Assembly (NCBI RefSeq): GCF_027244095.1
Contig: NC_069670.1
Coordinates: 17,069,320 to 17,133,319, forward strand
DNA from: Hemicordylus capensis
Lineage: Eukaryota > Chordata > Lepidosauria > Squamata > Cordylidae
Direction of reading: 5' to 3'
Length of the DNA stretch: 64,000 bases
Shown: positions 30,501 through 43,319 of the stretch, one piece after another
How positions within the stretch are numbered: position 1 is the first letter of the stretch
How the letters are laid out: every line of letters begins with the position of its first letter
The notes under the pieces: generated by a model
What the model was told of the DNA's origin: nothing
Database searches by the model: none
What the model saw: only the letters and a program-made list of their open reading frames with translations
Translations under genes and position numbers: made by a program

Positions 30501-33124
30501 GGAGGGGGGAAAATGTTGGGGGACCTCTCACGAAGCAGCATAAATGAAAAGATCAGAAAATTTGCCGGGGTGTGTGGGAGAAACTGTTTTTGAGCAGCCG
30601 CTGAGCCCAGAGCCTCTGGATAGGGCAGTATTAAAATGTAATGAACAAATAATAAATAAAAGGCAGCTTCTGTTCAGGGCAGTGTCTGCTGCAGGATTGG
30701 GGTAAGGGGAGCAGTGCCCCTGGTGTGGCTGAATCCTCACTTCTGTTTCTTACCTGCAGCTACTGGCCCCCTCTCCGAAAAACAGATTGCTTATGTCTGC
30801 CGGGAAACTCTCCAGGTGAGTGTGCGGGCGTGGTTGCCGATCTCAGGGTGTCCCCGCTCCTGTTCAGATCTCAGGATGCCGATCTCAGGGTGCCCCTACA
30901 AGGTTGCAGGCAGGAGTCTCTCTCAGCCCTATCTTGGAGATGCTGCCAGGGAGGGAACTTGGAACCTTCAGCTCTCCCCAGAGTGGCTCCATCCCCTAAG
31001 GGGGAATATCTTACAGTGCTCACACTTCTAGTCTCCCATCCATATGCAAACCAGGGCAGACCCTGCTTAGCTAAGGGGACAAGTCATGCTTGCTACCACA
31101 AGACCAGCTTTCCTCTCCCTTTGGAGTACTTTGGAGCATGTGCAGAGTGATTTGTCCCCCTTCACCACTCAGTGACCACAGCGAACTCCTAAAAAATCTA
31201 GGATAGGGAGGAGGGGTCGTAGGCAGTGTTCCTGCTAATTCTTTTCATGTGTGTGCAGAATGCGTTTTGTTCTGGGAGACCGTATCAAGGCAGTGTGCAT
31301 TCAGAGTGGGGCCTTCCTGATTCAACCTGAGCGGGATCCTAAAATTAACTGAGCGGACATCAAAAAGCTTGTGAGCGTGCCTTAGAGAGAACACAGGTCC
31401 TAAGTCAGATTCTCGCAGAATCTGGTGCTTATCCCTTCCCTGTTTGAAGCCACAGATGCGTTTCCCTCACCATTCTGTGGCTTGATCTAGGCTCCCCACG
31501 CCTTGGAGAGGAAATCCGTTTTCCCGTTTCTCCCTCTGTTCTTTTCCTGTCTTCTTGCAGGAGAACAACACAATACAATGGTAGGAATGAGGTGTGGGAC
31601 ATTAGCAAGGGGGAGACAGGGACAGACAATCAGCACGCATCTCCACTTCCCTCCCGCGTTCAGCACAGGATAATTCATTCGTTCAGGAGTGATTTAGCTA
31701 CTTTCAGGCAGTGGGGTCTTTCCCAGGCCTACCTGGAGATGCCAGGGTTTGAATTTGGGTGAGGAGAGCTACTATGAAAGCTATTAGTATTCTTTACATA
31801 GGAACATAGGAAGCTGCCATATACTGAGTCAGACCCTTGGTCTATCTAGCTCAGTATTGTCTACCCAGACTGGCAGCGGCTTCTCCAAGGTTGCAGGCAG
31901 GAATCTCTCTCAGCCCTATCTTGGAGATGCTGCCAGGGAGGGAACTTGGAACCTAGATTCTCTTCCCAGAGCGGCCCCATCCCCCAAAGAGAATATCTTC
32001 CAGTACTCACACTTCTAGTCTCCCATTCATATGCAACCAGGGTGGACCCTGCTTAGCTAAGGGGACATGCTTGCTACCACAAGACCAGCTCTCCTCTCAC
32101 GTAGGATTTCCCCACATATTTTCACTCAATGCAACTCTCTGGGGCGGCCGGTGCTGGGAGAGTCATGACACTTGACAGGTTTTTGTGGCAGGGGATGATG
32201 GGAGTTGTTGTCCAGCAGCAACTGGAGAGCCTCCAGTGGGCCACCCCTGGTCTAGGGATTTAGGCTTATGAAAGCACTAATATGATCATAGGAGGACAGA
32301 TATACAGACAGGAACGCTGGATGCTGCCTTATACTGAGTCAGACTATGGTTCCATCTAACTCGGGATTGTTTACACTGACTGGCAGCAGCTCTCCAAGGC
32401 TTCAGGAAGGAGCCTTTCCCAGCCCTACCTGGAGATGCTGCCAGGATTGGACCTGGGACCTCCTGCATGCAGAGCAGATGCACTTCCACTGAAGAGCCCC
32501 ATCCCCTAAGCGGAATATTGAACATCGCTCATGTGTCGTCACCCATCCAAATGCAAGCCAAGGCAAACCCTGCTTAGCGGGCAGTTCGTGCTCTCTTCCG
32601 CGCGATTGGCTCTCTACCCTGACAGCAACTTCACATGTTAGGGGAACTATCAGTTTATTCAGAATTAATTGCAGAGAGCAATTGCAGAATTAATTGACAG
32701 CAACTTCACATGTTAGGGGAACTATCAGTTTATTCAGAATGAATTGCAGAGAGAGACGACGAGCCTTTCCCCCACATTTCTGATTATATCCTGGTTTGAA
32801 ATACCGGAGTCAGGTTTTGGATTCTGACGACATAATGTGGACTCACAGGGAACAGTGTGTGTCCCGATTTGGAGGACAAGGATTTAGTAAATATACTCTC
32901 GGTTGGTTGAGCAAGGGACGTACCCCTCCCAGCCGTGCGGATCAAATCATCTTGAAAGTAAAACACAGGGTTATCCCAGAGAGAAACCTCCTTTCTTAAT
33001 AGTCCTAATGAACAGGAACAGCTTCTGAGTGCAATGGGTTTTCCAGGCAACATCTGCCTTCCTCAACCAGTAATTTCACCACCCTGTAAAAAGGATACCA
33101 CTGTTTTTGCACCCAAAAGAAGAA

Positions 33125-33158
<34 letters not shown>

Positions 33159-36100
33159 CAGCTAGATTGATCTCTCTCCAGCAGGCTGGTCTTGCAGGAC
33201 CAAGAATGAATGTCCCCTTTGCTAAACAGGGCTTGCCTTGGTTTGCACATGGATGGGAGGCTACACATGAGCTCTGTCTGCTGCAAGATATTCCCCTTAG
33301 GTGATGGGGCCGTCACTCAGTGGACGAGCATCTGCTTGCAGGCCCCAGGTTCAATCCCTGGCAGCATCTCCAGCTAGGCCTGGGAGAGACTCCTGCCTGA
33401 AACCTTGGAGAGCTGCTGCCGGTCAGAGTAGACAGTCCTGAGCTAGATGGACCAAGGGTTGGTCTCAGTAAAAGGCAGCCTTTTAGGTGTGCATTTTTAA
33501 GAATAAGGCTGTTGCTCCATGACAGAGCATGTGTGTGCCGTGTAGAAGGTTCCAGGCAGTGTTCCCTCTAAGAGGGATTCCCAGATGTTGTGGACTACAA
33601 CTCCCAGAATCCCCAAGCAAAAGGATTCTGGGAGTTGTAGTCAAGCACATCTGGGAATCCCTGTTCGAAGGATCACTGGGTCGAGGTCTAGTCCCTGGCA
33701 GCATCCCACAGAGGACAGGGGGATATCCTTTCTCTGTCTGAAACCCCGAAGAGCTGCTGCCAGTTGGAGCAGACAACATGGGCTAGATGACCTGGTACAA
33801 GGCGTCAGCATAGGTTCCTAGGTTCTTGTTGGGGGCCTTCCCCGTTGTGACTGGGGATGATGGGAGTTGTAGTCCTCCAGCATCTTGGAACCCAAGGCTC
33901 CAAAACCTGCTTAAATCCTGTTTAGCTGCTTCTGAATTTTCAGAAAGGCGAAAATAACAAATTTGACTAATGAATAGTTAAGGGGATGCATCCAAGAGCC
34001 AGGGTGGTGGTGAACAGAGAAAGCTGCTTTGGGACTCGGATTCTAATCCAGGTTCAGCCATTAAAGTTGATCGGATGGTTTTCTGTCTCATAAGAGCAGC
34101 CCTGTTGGGTCAGCCCCAAGAGGGCCCATCTAGTCCAGCATCCTGTTTCGTAGTGGCCCACCAGATGCCTCCGAGAAGCCCACAGGCAGGGGGTGAGGGC
34201 TTGTCCTCTCTCCTGCTTTTGCTCCCTTGCAACTGGCATTGAGAGCCAATGTGGTGTAGTGGTTAGAGTGCTGGACTAGGACCGGGGAGACCCGAGTTCA
34301 AATCCCGATTCAGCCATGAAGCTAGCTGGGTGACTCTGGGCCAGTCACTTCTCTCTCAGCCTAACCTACTTCACAGGGTTGTTGTGAAAGAGAAACTCAA
34401 GTATGTGGTACACCACTCTGGGCTCCTTGGAGGAAGAGCGGGATATAAATGTAAAAATAAATAAAATAAAAATAAATTTTGCCTCTGAGGTTGAAAATTG
34501 CCTGTATTAGCCCTCAGACTAGTAGCCATTGATAGGCCTGTCTATTACGACTTTGTCTTAGCCCCTTTTAAAGCCATCAAGCTAGTGGCCATCACTGCAT
34601 CCTGTGGCAGAGAATTCCATAAGCTAATTATGCGCTGCGTCTCTCGACACCGGACGCTGCACTCCCTGGCTAAAAACCACCGTGGTCACGCCTCTCTTGT
34701 TGGTCTCCTTTTCCAGGGTCTTCACCATCTGCACACCCAAGGGAAAATGCACCGGGACATCAAGGTGAGACACCCCCTTGTACAACTTGCGTCAGCCCGA
34801 TCTGTCTCTTTGAAATCGCCTGTGAGGCTAATTCTGTAAACCACAGAGGAAGGAGACAGGGTGAGCGGGAGGAACGGTTCTTCCCCCCCGCCACTGGCTT
34901 TTATAAAAAGATCTCGCTGCTCTTTCCCCTTTTTGCACCCTGTGCCTCTTTCCTGCAGAGTGATTCTGAGCCCTGAGCCATTTTTGGAAGGGCGGTATAT
35001 ACATCAAATCAATAAATAAAATCCTGCCTATTTTCTATTTCAGGGGGCCAACATCTTGCTTACCGCCAACGGCGACGTGAAACTCGGTCAGTTCCTTTTC
35101 TCTGCCTAATTAAATGTATGTATTTGCACGTTCCCCCTGGTCCTTCTGGACCACCCTGCGCACAGCCTCTGCTGGCTAATTTCGGAGCAGCTTCACTACC
35201 CAGATTTGGAAGATTAAGAGCGGAGAAGGGGCCCCCTACCAGGACTGTGACGGGGGCGTCTCCCTTCATTCCAGCAGTTCACCCCACCCCCCGTTTTGTT
35301 CTGTACGATTTCCCTTTTTAAAATGCCCACTCAAAACGCCTTCTGTCCCGCTCTTCTGGCTGCTACTAGAAAGCCGCACCTGTGTGTGTACAATTTTATA
35401 TTCCCCCCAGTTCTCTCTGCTGCCACCAGCCCTGACTTGTGCATCGTAAGGGCAGGATTTGTTCGCTTATGAAACGTGTCGGCTGCTTTGGGGCTGAATT
35501 GCAGCCTGCCCTCTCCATTTCCAAAGAGGCCGGCCCCTGGGTTGGACTTCTAGAATGAACACCCAGACCATCTCACTCCCCCTGGAAACGTACCTGGGCA
35601 TACAGACACTTGTAGGATACAGTGTGCCAACAGCCTCTTTCCGAAAAATTGCCCCCTTCTCTCCCCAGCCGACTTCGGGGTCTCTGCAGAACTGACGGCG
35701 TCGGTGGCGAAACGGAACTCCTTCATTGGAACCCCTTACTGGTAACATGCTCTTTCGCCTTTGGCTCCCTTCCCCACCCATTGTGGGTGGGATAATTGGC
35801 CTTCTCGGGTCTAGCAAGGCAGCGGCTGGATGCTGGCTGTGAGGGGTTAGGCAGGAGCCCAGAGCCCTGGGCCTTCCTGCAGCTCAGGCTGGCCTCAATC
35901 CAGAGCGGGTGCCTGAGCTGAAACAGATACGGAGAAAGCAGATTTCAGCAGAAAAGGAAGGCGAGGTGGCCTTTTGGGGAGGGCGAGGCCGAGCTGAGGA
36001 TCTACCCGTCCTGCTTGGTTTTCCTTGCCCCCGCCCCCCGAGTTCATAGTCTCTTTCTCTCTCTCTCCCAGGATGGCTCCGGAGGTGGCCGCTGTGGAGA

Positions 36101-38593
36101 AGAAGGGGGGCTACAACCACCTGTGCGATATCTGGGCGCTGGGGATCACGGCCATAGAACTGGCTGAGCTGCAGCCGCCCCTGTTTGACCTGCATCCCAT
36201 GAGGTGCGGAAGGTCCCGGATCGGTGCGGAAGGTCCCGGATCAGAAAGTTGAGGCTGCCGCCCACCCGCCACACCCCAGCCTGCCCCCACCTGGCCCTGT
36301 GGCTTGGAACCAGTTTGCGAGATCTGGCCTGACTTGTGGGCGGTCGGATTTCCCAGCCAGGCAGGATGGCGAGAGCTGTTTGACAGCAGGACCGCTGGCC
36401 TTCCGCCGTCGTGGGCTCTCCTTGGCTAGAGGAGGGGCAAGGACAGCCTCCTTTCAGAACCGACCCCCACAAGATGGGGGCAGTGGGAATAGGGAGATCG
36501 GAAGGTTGCCTGCAGCCTCCTCTTCCTCCCCCTCCCCAAGCTTTTTTTCCATACTTGGCAAGGAGAGATGCTCTTTGCTGAGTTTGCAAGTATCAAATCG
36601 CTCCCAAAGAGTGACTCCGATGTTGGGTACCCAGTTGGTCTCAGGCTGATCTACTCTTAACTAAGCCTCGGGATGTGCAACTGAAATAATTGCCTAGCCC
36701 AGGCTGCACAACTTTGGCCCTCCAGCAGATGTGGGACTACAACTCCCATCATCCATGGTTATTGGTTGCTGTGGATGATGGGGATTGTTGTCCAGTAACA
36801 GCTGGCGGGCTGCAGTTGTGCAGCCCTGGCCTAGCCTTTCCCTGCTTCTGTCTCTCTCCCCTCCTTTTGTTGTTCTGGCTTGTGCCGAATGACTGTAAGC
36901 ACCCTGGGGCAGGGTCCTGCCCTCTTGTTATCTGCAAAGTACCATGCAACATGGATGGTGTGAAAATAAATTGGATGGAAGTCAAGTGGCTCAGCTCCCC
37001 AGTGGGGAAGCTCCGGACTCCTCTCTTGGCTCACGCAGTCCTGCGGCAATGCTAAACATTGGTGGTGCTTTTCCGTTTCAAATAAAATTGGGGGTTAAAA
37101 TAACGTACAAAGTTTCGGCATTCCTCAGGTGACCCTTCCCCCTTTAGCAGCTGGAATGTTTGGGTGTTCTCTGCTGTGATCAACTCACAGATCTTGTAGG
37201 CAAGAGATGAGAAAGTGTTAACTTCTTTTTCTTTCTTTTTTCTTCTCCATTTAGGGCTTTGATGTTGATGTCCAAAAGCAGTTTCCAGCCCCCCAAGTTA
37301 AAAGAAAAGGCCTGCTGGTGGGTTTAGATCCCTGACTGCCTCCGCCTGACCTCTGGGGGTGGAGGTTTCTTTAAAGCAAATGTGTGCCTGTAGGTGCAGA
37401 AGTTAGAGAGTGGGCCACGAATCAGCTCTTGGTGGACCACCAAAGACCTGCCGTTTGCAGGGATCCTTGCAAATGATGCTGGATTTAGAACATAGGAAGC
37501 TGCCTTCTACCGAGTCAGGCTATTGGGCCATCTAGTTCAGTGTTGTTTACACAGACTGGCAGCAGCTCTCCAAGGTTCCAGGCAGGGGTCTCTCCCAGCC
37601 CTCCCTGGAGATGCTGCCAGGGACTGAACCTGGGAGCTTCTGCGTGCCAAGCAGATGCTCTGCCACTGAGCTATGTCCCTGTTCCCTAAGGGGAATATCT
37701 TATAGCAGACAGCGCTGGCATGTAGTCACCCATCCAAATGCAAACAAGGGCAGACCCTGCTTAGCAAAGGGGACAGCTCATGCTTGCCCCACAAGACTGA
37801 CTCTCTTCTCTGAGAGAGACATTTGGTCTGATCCTGTCAGAGACAGTACTTCGGCTTTTAAGCAAGAGTGCCTGCTTGGGATTCTGGCATGCCGGGTAGC
37901 ATTTCTTCATTAAATTTACCCTTCATTTTCCCATCAGTTCCGCGCAGAATTATGCCTCCACTACAAAGAAGTCTTGGGTGTGGCAAATTTAAAATGTCAA
38001 TGGGTTCTAGAAAAGAAAAAATAGATTGTGCAAGATGGAAGTTTAATTTGGAGGAGAGCTGGTCTGGTGGTAGCAAGCATGACTTGTCCCCTTAGCTAAG
38101 CAGGGTCTGCCCTGGTTGCATAGGAATGGGAAACTAGATGAGTAAGCACTGTAAGATCTTCCCCTTAGGGGATGGGACCACTCTGGGAAGAGCATCTAAG
38201 TTCCAAGTTCCCTCCCTGGCACCATCTCCAAGAGAGGGCTGAGAGAGATTCCTGCCTGCAACCTTGGAGAAGCCGCTGCCAGTCTGTGAAGACAATACTG
38301 AGCTAGATGAACCAAGGGTCTGACTCCGAATATGGCAGCTTCCTATGTTCTATGTTGAAGTCTTCCCCCAGCCCTGTGCCGCCTTTCTGCTTTAGAGCAG
38401 GGATTCTCCACTTTGGGTCCCTGAATGTTGTTGGACTACAACTCCCATCATCCACAGCCATGACTGTGGAGAACGGGAGTTGTAATCCAACAACATCTGG
38501 GGACCAAGGTTGAGAACTGCTCCCAGGCATGTAGCTCCTCCAAGGCAGAAGTGGAGAGAATTCTGCTTATTCCAGTCCACAGGTGGACGCGTG

Positions 38594-38647
<54 letters not shown>

Positions 38648-41600
38648 CGTGCATGTGCATTTGATAAAAGCTGTAGGTACACAAAATGCAGAGCAGACAA
38701 TAGGCTGAAATAACTGCTGGGTTATTTCTCCTTTTCTCCTAGGTCCACAGATTTTCACCATTTCCTCAAACTTGCCCTCACCAAGAACCCCAAGAAGCGT
38801 CCGGTAGCAGAAAAGCTCTTGCAGGTAACTCAAGGCTGGGTGGGACAGAGAGATGCCACCGGCTTGGCCCAAATTGGGGTGGTTGTAGTGGGACGCCTCT
38901 ACCCTCAAAAATCTTAAGCATCCTGGAGAAGAATAGAATAGAATTCTATTGGTTAGTCGAACGACCATATCAAACATCTGCAGAATAACAGAGACCTTGA
39001 GAAACGTTTTCTGTCTGAAGAAAGGGAGGAAGGGCCAAGCTAGACCTTACCCAGGAGATCTTTGGATTGGAGTTGTGTTGTAGGGGAAGGGGGTTAAGAC
39101 ATTTCTCCCCCCACCATCCCTCCCCGTGGAATGTCCCTGATCCAAATAGCTCCCACACAACTGCTTAAAGCAAAAGATGCTGGAATTCACGGATCTCCTG
39201 GGTCTAAAAGTCTGGCCTTTGGATAAATGTAATGTCATTTACGGTGGTATGCATGTTTGGAGTGCATCGTCTTTTTGTGTGCGGTGGGCGGGCTGGAAGG
39301 GGACTATGAAATGGGTGGTGGTAGGAAGACTGACAGTTCAAATGGAGAAATATCAGGCGAGCCTTGACCCCTCCTGGTTGCTCTTCCTTCAGCACCCTTT
39401 CATCTGCCAGCCGCTCACCCGCCTCTTAGCGATTGAGCTCCTGGATAAAGCCACCAACCCTGACTTAGCAGCCGCTGCCCTGGATGATGGAGATTTTGAG
39501 GTACATTCCCAAAAAGTGAATTTGGGAGGTGGTGGTGTGGGTGGTGTGGGAGGCAAGAGTGAATTCCTGTAGCTTCGCAACCAGCACAGGAATACTAAAT
39601 TCTCTGGACTTTGGTGTAATCCAGCAGGGGTGTGTGGGTGTTGGTGTGGGTGTGTGTGTTCTGAAAAGATTTTCCCCCCAATCCAGGCTTATGAAGTCTT
39701 TCCTGACAAAATCCATTCGCATAGGCAACACGGACAAGCGGAAGGTACCCTTGCAGAGATCCAGCGTGAGTTTCCCCACCAATTTGGATCATAGAATTTT
39801 GCAGCTGGAGGGTACCTTTATTTGTTCGTTTTTTAAAAAATGTGTAGACTGCCCCAAACTTCCGTGTCTGGGTGGTTTGCAGCAACATGAAACAGATTAA
39901 TAACAAAAACCTTGATTTAAAACCACCGCCCAGTTTAAAAGCTTGGCTGAAAAGAAAAAAAAAAGTCGTTACAGACTTTTAAAAAAGTGGTTAGAGATGG
40001 AGCGGCCTTCTAGTTCCACCCCTGCACAGTGCAGGAATCTGCTTCAGCACCCCTGACAGCAGTCTGTCCCGCCTCTGCTCGCAGACCTTCAGCGAAAAAG
40101 AGCCAGCCGCTGCATGAGGCAGGCTGTTCCACTGTCTAACATGGGGCTGTACAACTCTGGCCCACCTGCTGGTGTTGTACAACAACTCCCATTGACCCTG
40201 AGTATTGGCCACTGTGATGAGGGAAAGGAGAGCTGGTCTTGTGGTAGCAAGCATGACTTGTCCCCTTAGCTAAGCAGGATCCACCCTGGTTACAAATGAA
40301 TGGGAGACTAGAAGTGTGAGCACTGAAAGATATTCCCCCTTAGGAGATGGAGCCGCTCTGGGAAGAGCAGAAAAAGGTTCCACGTCCCCTCCCTGGCAGC
40401 ATCTCCAAGACAGGGCTGAGAGAGACTCCTGCCTGCAACCTCGGAGAAGCCACTGCCAGTCTGTGACGACAATGCTGAGCTAGATAGACCAATGGTCTGA
40501 CTCAGTATATGGCAGCTTCCTATGTTCCTATGAAGTTTTGGGGCCTTGGCCTAACAGTTAGGAAGTTCTTCCTAATGTCTATCCTGGATCTGCTTCCTTG
40601 TAATTCCAACCCACTGGTGCCCTCAGGAGCCACAGAGGACAAATCTGCCCTCCCTTCTATGTGACAGCCCTTCGGTTATTTGAAGGTTGCACTCATAGCT
40701 TCCCTCAGTCTTATCTTCTCCATGCTAAACATATGTACCCAGCATCTTCAACCGCTCCTCCTGGGACTTGGTTTCTAGACCCCTCGGTAGCCCTCCTCTG
40801 AGTCTGCACCCATTCCAGTATTACAGCATCCTCCTTTAAAATGTGGGGTCTATAATCTCACCCCCAGCCAATAACTGCCCCACCTCCCCGGCACAGTCTG
40901 TCTCCCAGGGCTTATTGATCTGTAGTGGATCAGAGCTCCCTCTTCAGTGCAAAGCCCAGATTCCTTTCCTCCTAAATATCAGGACCCTTGTGGTCCTCTT
41001 GAAGGGTGTGGATTCAGCAGGTACTCTCTTTGAATCTTAATTGTAGCATTGAGGGGGGGCTTGTAGTCCATCTAATCAAATTCCTTGATCAGTGCAGGGA
41101 ATCTAGAACATAGAAAGCTGCTATATACTGAGTCAGACCGTTGGTCTATCTAGCTCAGTATTCTCTACACAGACTGGCAGCGGCTTCTCCAAGGTTGCAG
41201 GCAGGAATCTCTCTCAGCCCTATCCTGGAGATGCCAGAGAACTTGGAACCTAGATGCTCTTCTTATTTATTAGATAGATAGATAGATAGATAATAGTGGC
41301 TCCATCCCCTAAGGGGAATATCTTACAGTGCTCACACTTCTAGTTTCCCATTCAAATGCAAACAGGGCAGACCCTGCTTAGCTAAGGGGACCAGTCATGC
41401 TTGCTACCACAAGACCAGCTCTCCTCAAGAGCATAGACGTTTAGAGTTGGAAGGGACCTCTGAAGGTCTACTAGCCTGACCCTCTGTTCAGTGCTGCATC
41501 CTCCCATTTTCATGCAGGATTTTTTGGGGGGTGGGTGGGGTGCACACACCCTCCCCTGAAAGAGTCATGTGAATTGTCTTGAGGGATCCAAATTGCTCAT

Positions 41601-43264
41601 CCACTAATCTCCTGGATGTGTAGTTTTGACCCTTGGATCCATTTAATATCAGGGATTTTTTTTATATTGGAGTAAAGACTGAGATCGGTCTCTTCCGAGT
41701 GTGTCTCCATTTCTTGCTCTTTCTGGGAAAGCCTGAGAGATGCATGTTTGGAGTGCGTCTCTCTTTTTAGGGGAGCTGGTGGGGGCTAGAAGGGGGATAT
41801 TAAATGAATTACGTGGTGGAGGGACGGAGGCTGCAAGGTTAGTGCTGAAAACTGAGAAAGATGGCTAACTTCTTGCTCCTTTGCAGTGGATCAGGTGAAA
41901 TTTGGTCCGCCGCTACGGAAAGAAACGGAACCGTGGTGCAATCTGGTAAGGATCAGTCTGTGTGTGTGTGTGTGTGTCTTGCTTGCTTTCCCTACCAGGG
42001 TGTGTTTCTCACGTGGCTTTTAGTTCACATCTCCTTCGGAATGGAGGGTGTGCATTCACATATCGTCCAGATTTACCCCAAAGTCCCTGAGAGCTATCAG
42101 GGAGCACACAATATGGGTTTTTTGTTGTGCGTTAAGAGTATAGCCCAATTACTATTATTGAGGGGGGGTCAACTTTTTGCATTGGTTTTTCTGGACAACT
42201 TTGAACTCTCAGTAAACTGTAGTAAAGCCTGCTGTCTGAAAACCCTCCAGGAGTTGTCTTATGGGGCAAGGCCAGGAGGAAAGGGGTCCCAGTGAAGGGT
42301 GTCCTGGGGAAGTGTGGGGCCCCTTGATTCCACAACTTCGGCCCTCTAGCTGCTGTTGGACTACAATTCCCATCATCCCCAGCCACCCTGACCAGTAGTT
42401 GGGGATTATGGGAGATGTCGTCCCAACAGCCGCTGTGGGGCCAGAGTTGTAGAGCTCTGCTTTATTCTCGCCTTTGGAGGAGTTGCTAACAGTGTGTTCT
42501 GTCTATTTGCAGAAGGAGGAGGAGGAGGAGAAGTGGATGCTCCTAGGAGATGGAGAGTAAGGAATTGGGTGTGGCTGGGAAGTTGGTGGGAACTTGCAGC
42601 CCCCGTTTTCCCCCTCCCCATCTCCGTGGGAGAAGGTTGCGCCCTCTTGCTTCCTGTGGGCCAGACAACCACAGAACAGCTCTTCTTCGCACTGAGGGGC
42701 AGAGAGCAAGAAAGCACCATCTGTTGAATAGCTGCCTGCCTCGCGACGCAGATGCAGGGACCCTGCCAGCGAAAAGTGGCAGCCTGTTAGGGAGGGGAGG
42801 GGTGGTGAAAGAGGGAGCCTGGCAGCTGGGGAGGAGGGGGAAACTTCAGAAAGGGAGCCAGGAGTCCCGGGCCGGCAAGTGGCTAGTCAGTCGTGTGCTT
42901 CTGTGTTTTCCCTCCCCAGGAGCCTCCTTCAGTCGGTGGAAGAAGCACTAGAAGAGCGGTAAGCAAAGGCCGGGGTGGTGGTGGTGAAGCTGCCTTTTAC
43001 TGAGTCAGACCTTTGGTCCATCCAGTGTAGTACTATCTGCTCTGACTGGCAGGTGCTCTCCAGGGTTTTCAGGTAGCCTTCCCAGCCCTCCCTGGAGATG
43101 CTTCCGGGGAGGGAACTTGGCGTCGTCTGCGTGCAAATCAGGGGCCCTGCCCTGACCTGATTTACGACCCCATCCCCAACACCTAGATCTGGAGATGCCG
43201 GGGATTGAACCCTGGTCATGAGGGATTGGCAATCTGCACATGTTCAGGGACACCCTGTTCTTCA

Positions 43265-43319
<55 letters not shown>

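Larger units (their letters stand above)
19298..39500 (+). other. MAP4K2: MAP4K2 exons 1-12: kinase domain block
   Basis: Exons: 19298-19393, 27947-28004, 28286-28376, 29175-29239, 30760-30815, 34717-34764, 35044-35086, 35669-35741, 36072-36203, 37255-37317, 38743-38824, 39393-39500. Visible kinase motifs are the glycine loop GSGTYGDVY (residues 23-31), catalytic lysine K45 in [13 protein letters not shown] with D136, the DFG aspartate D154, and activation loop [10 protein letters not shown] with S170 then MAPE. All key catalytic residues are present, so the kinase should be active. Exon 12 starts the post-kinase region ([20 protein letters not shown]). Confidence 0.93.

Noticed and set aside
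39739-39746. Earlier donor GAAG|GTACCC for MAP4K2 exon 13
   Set aside because: Continuing to CAGC|GTGAGT keeps conserved residues (EGTLAEIQ matching the family) and is a far better donor.
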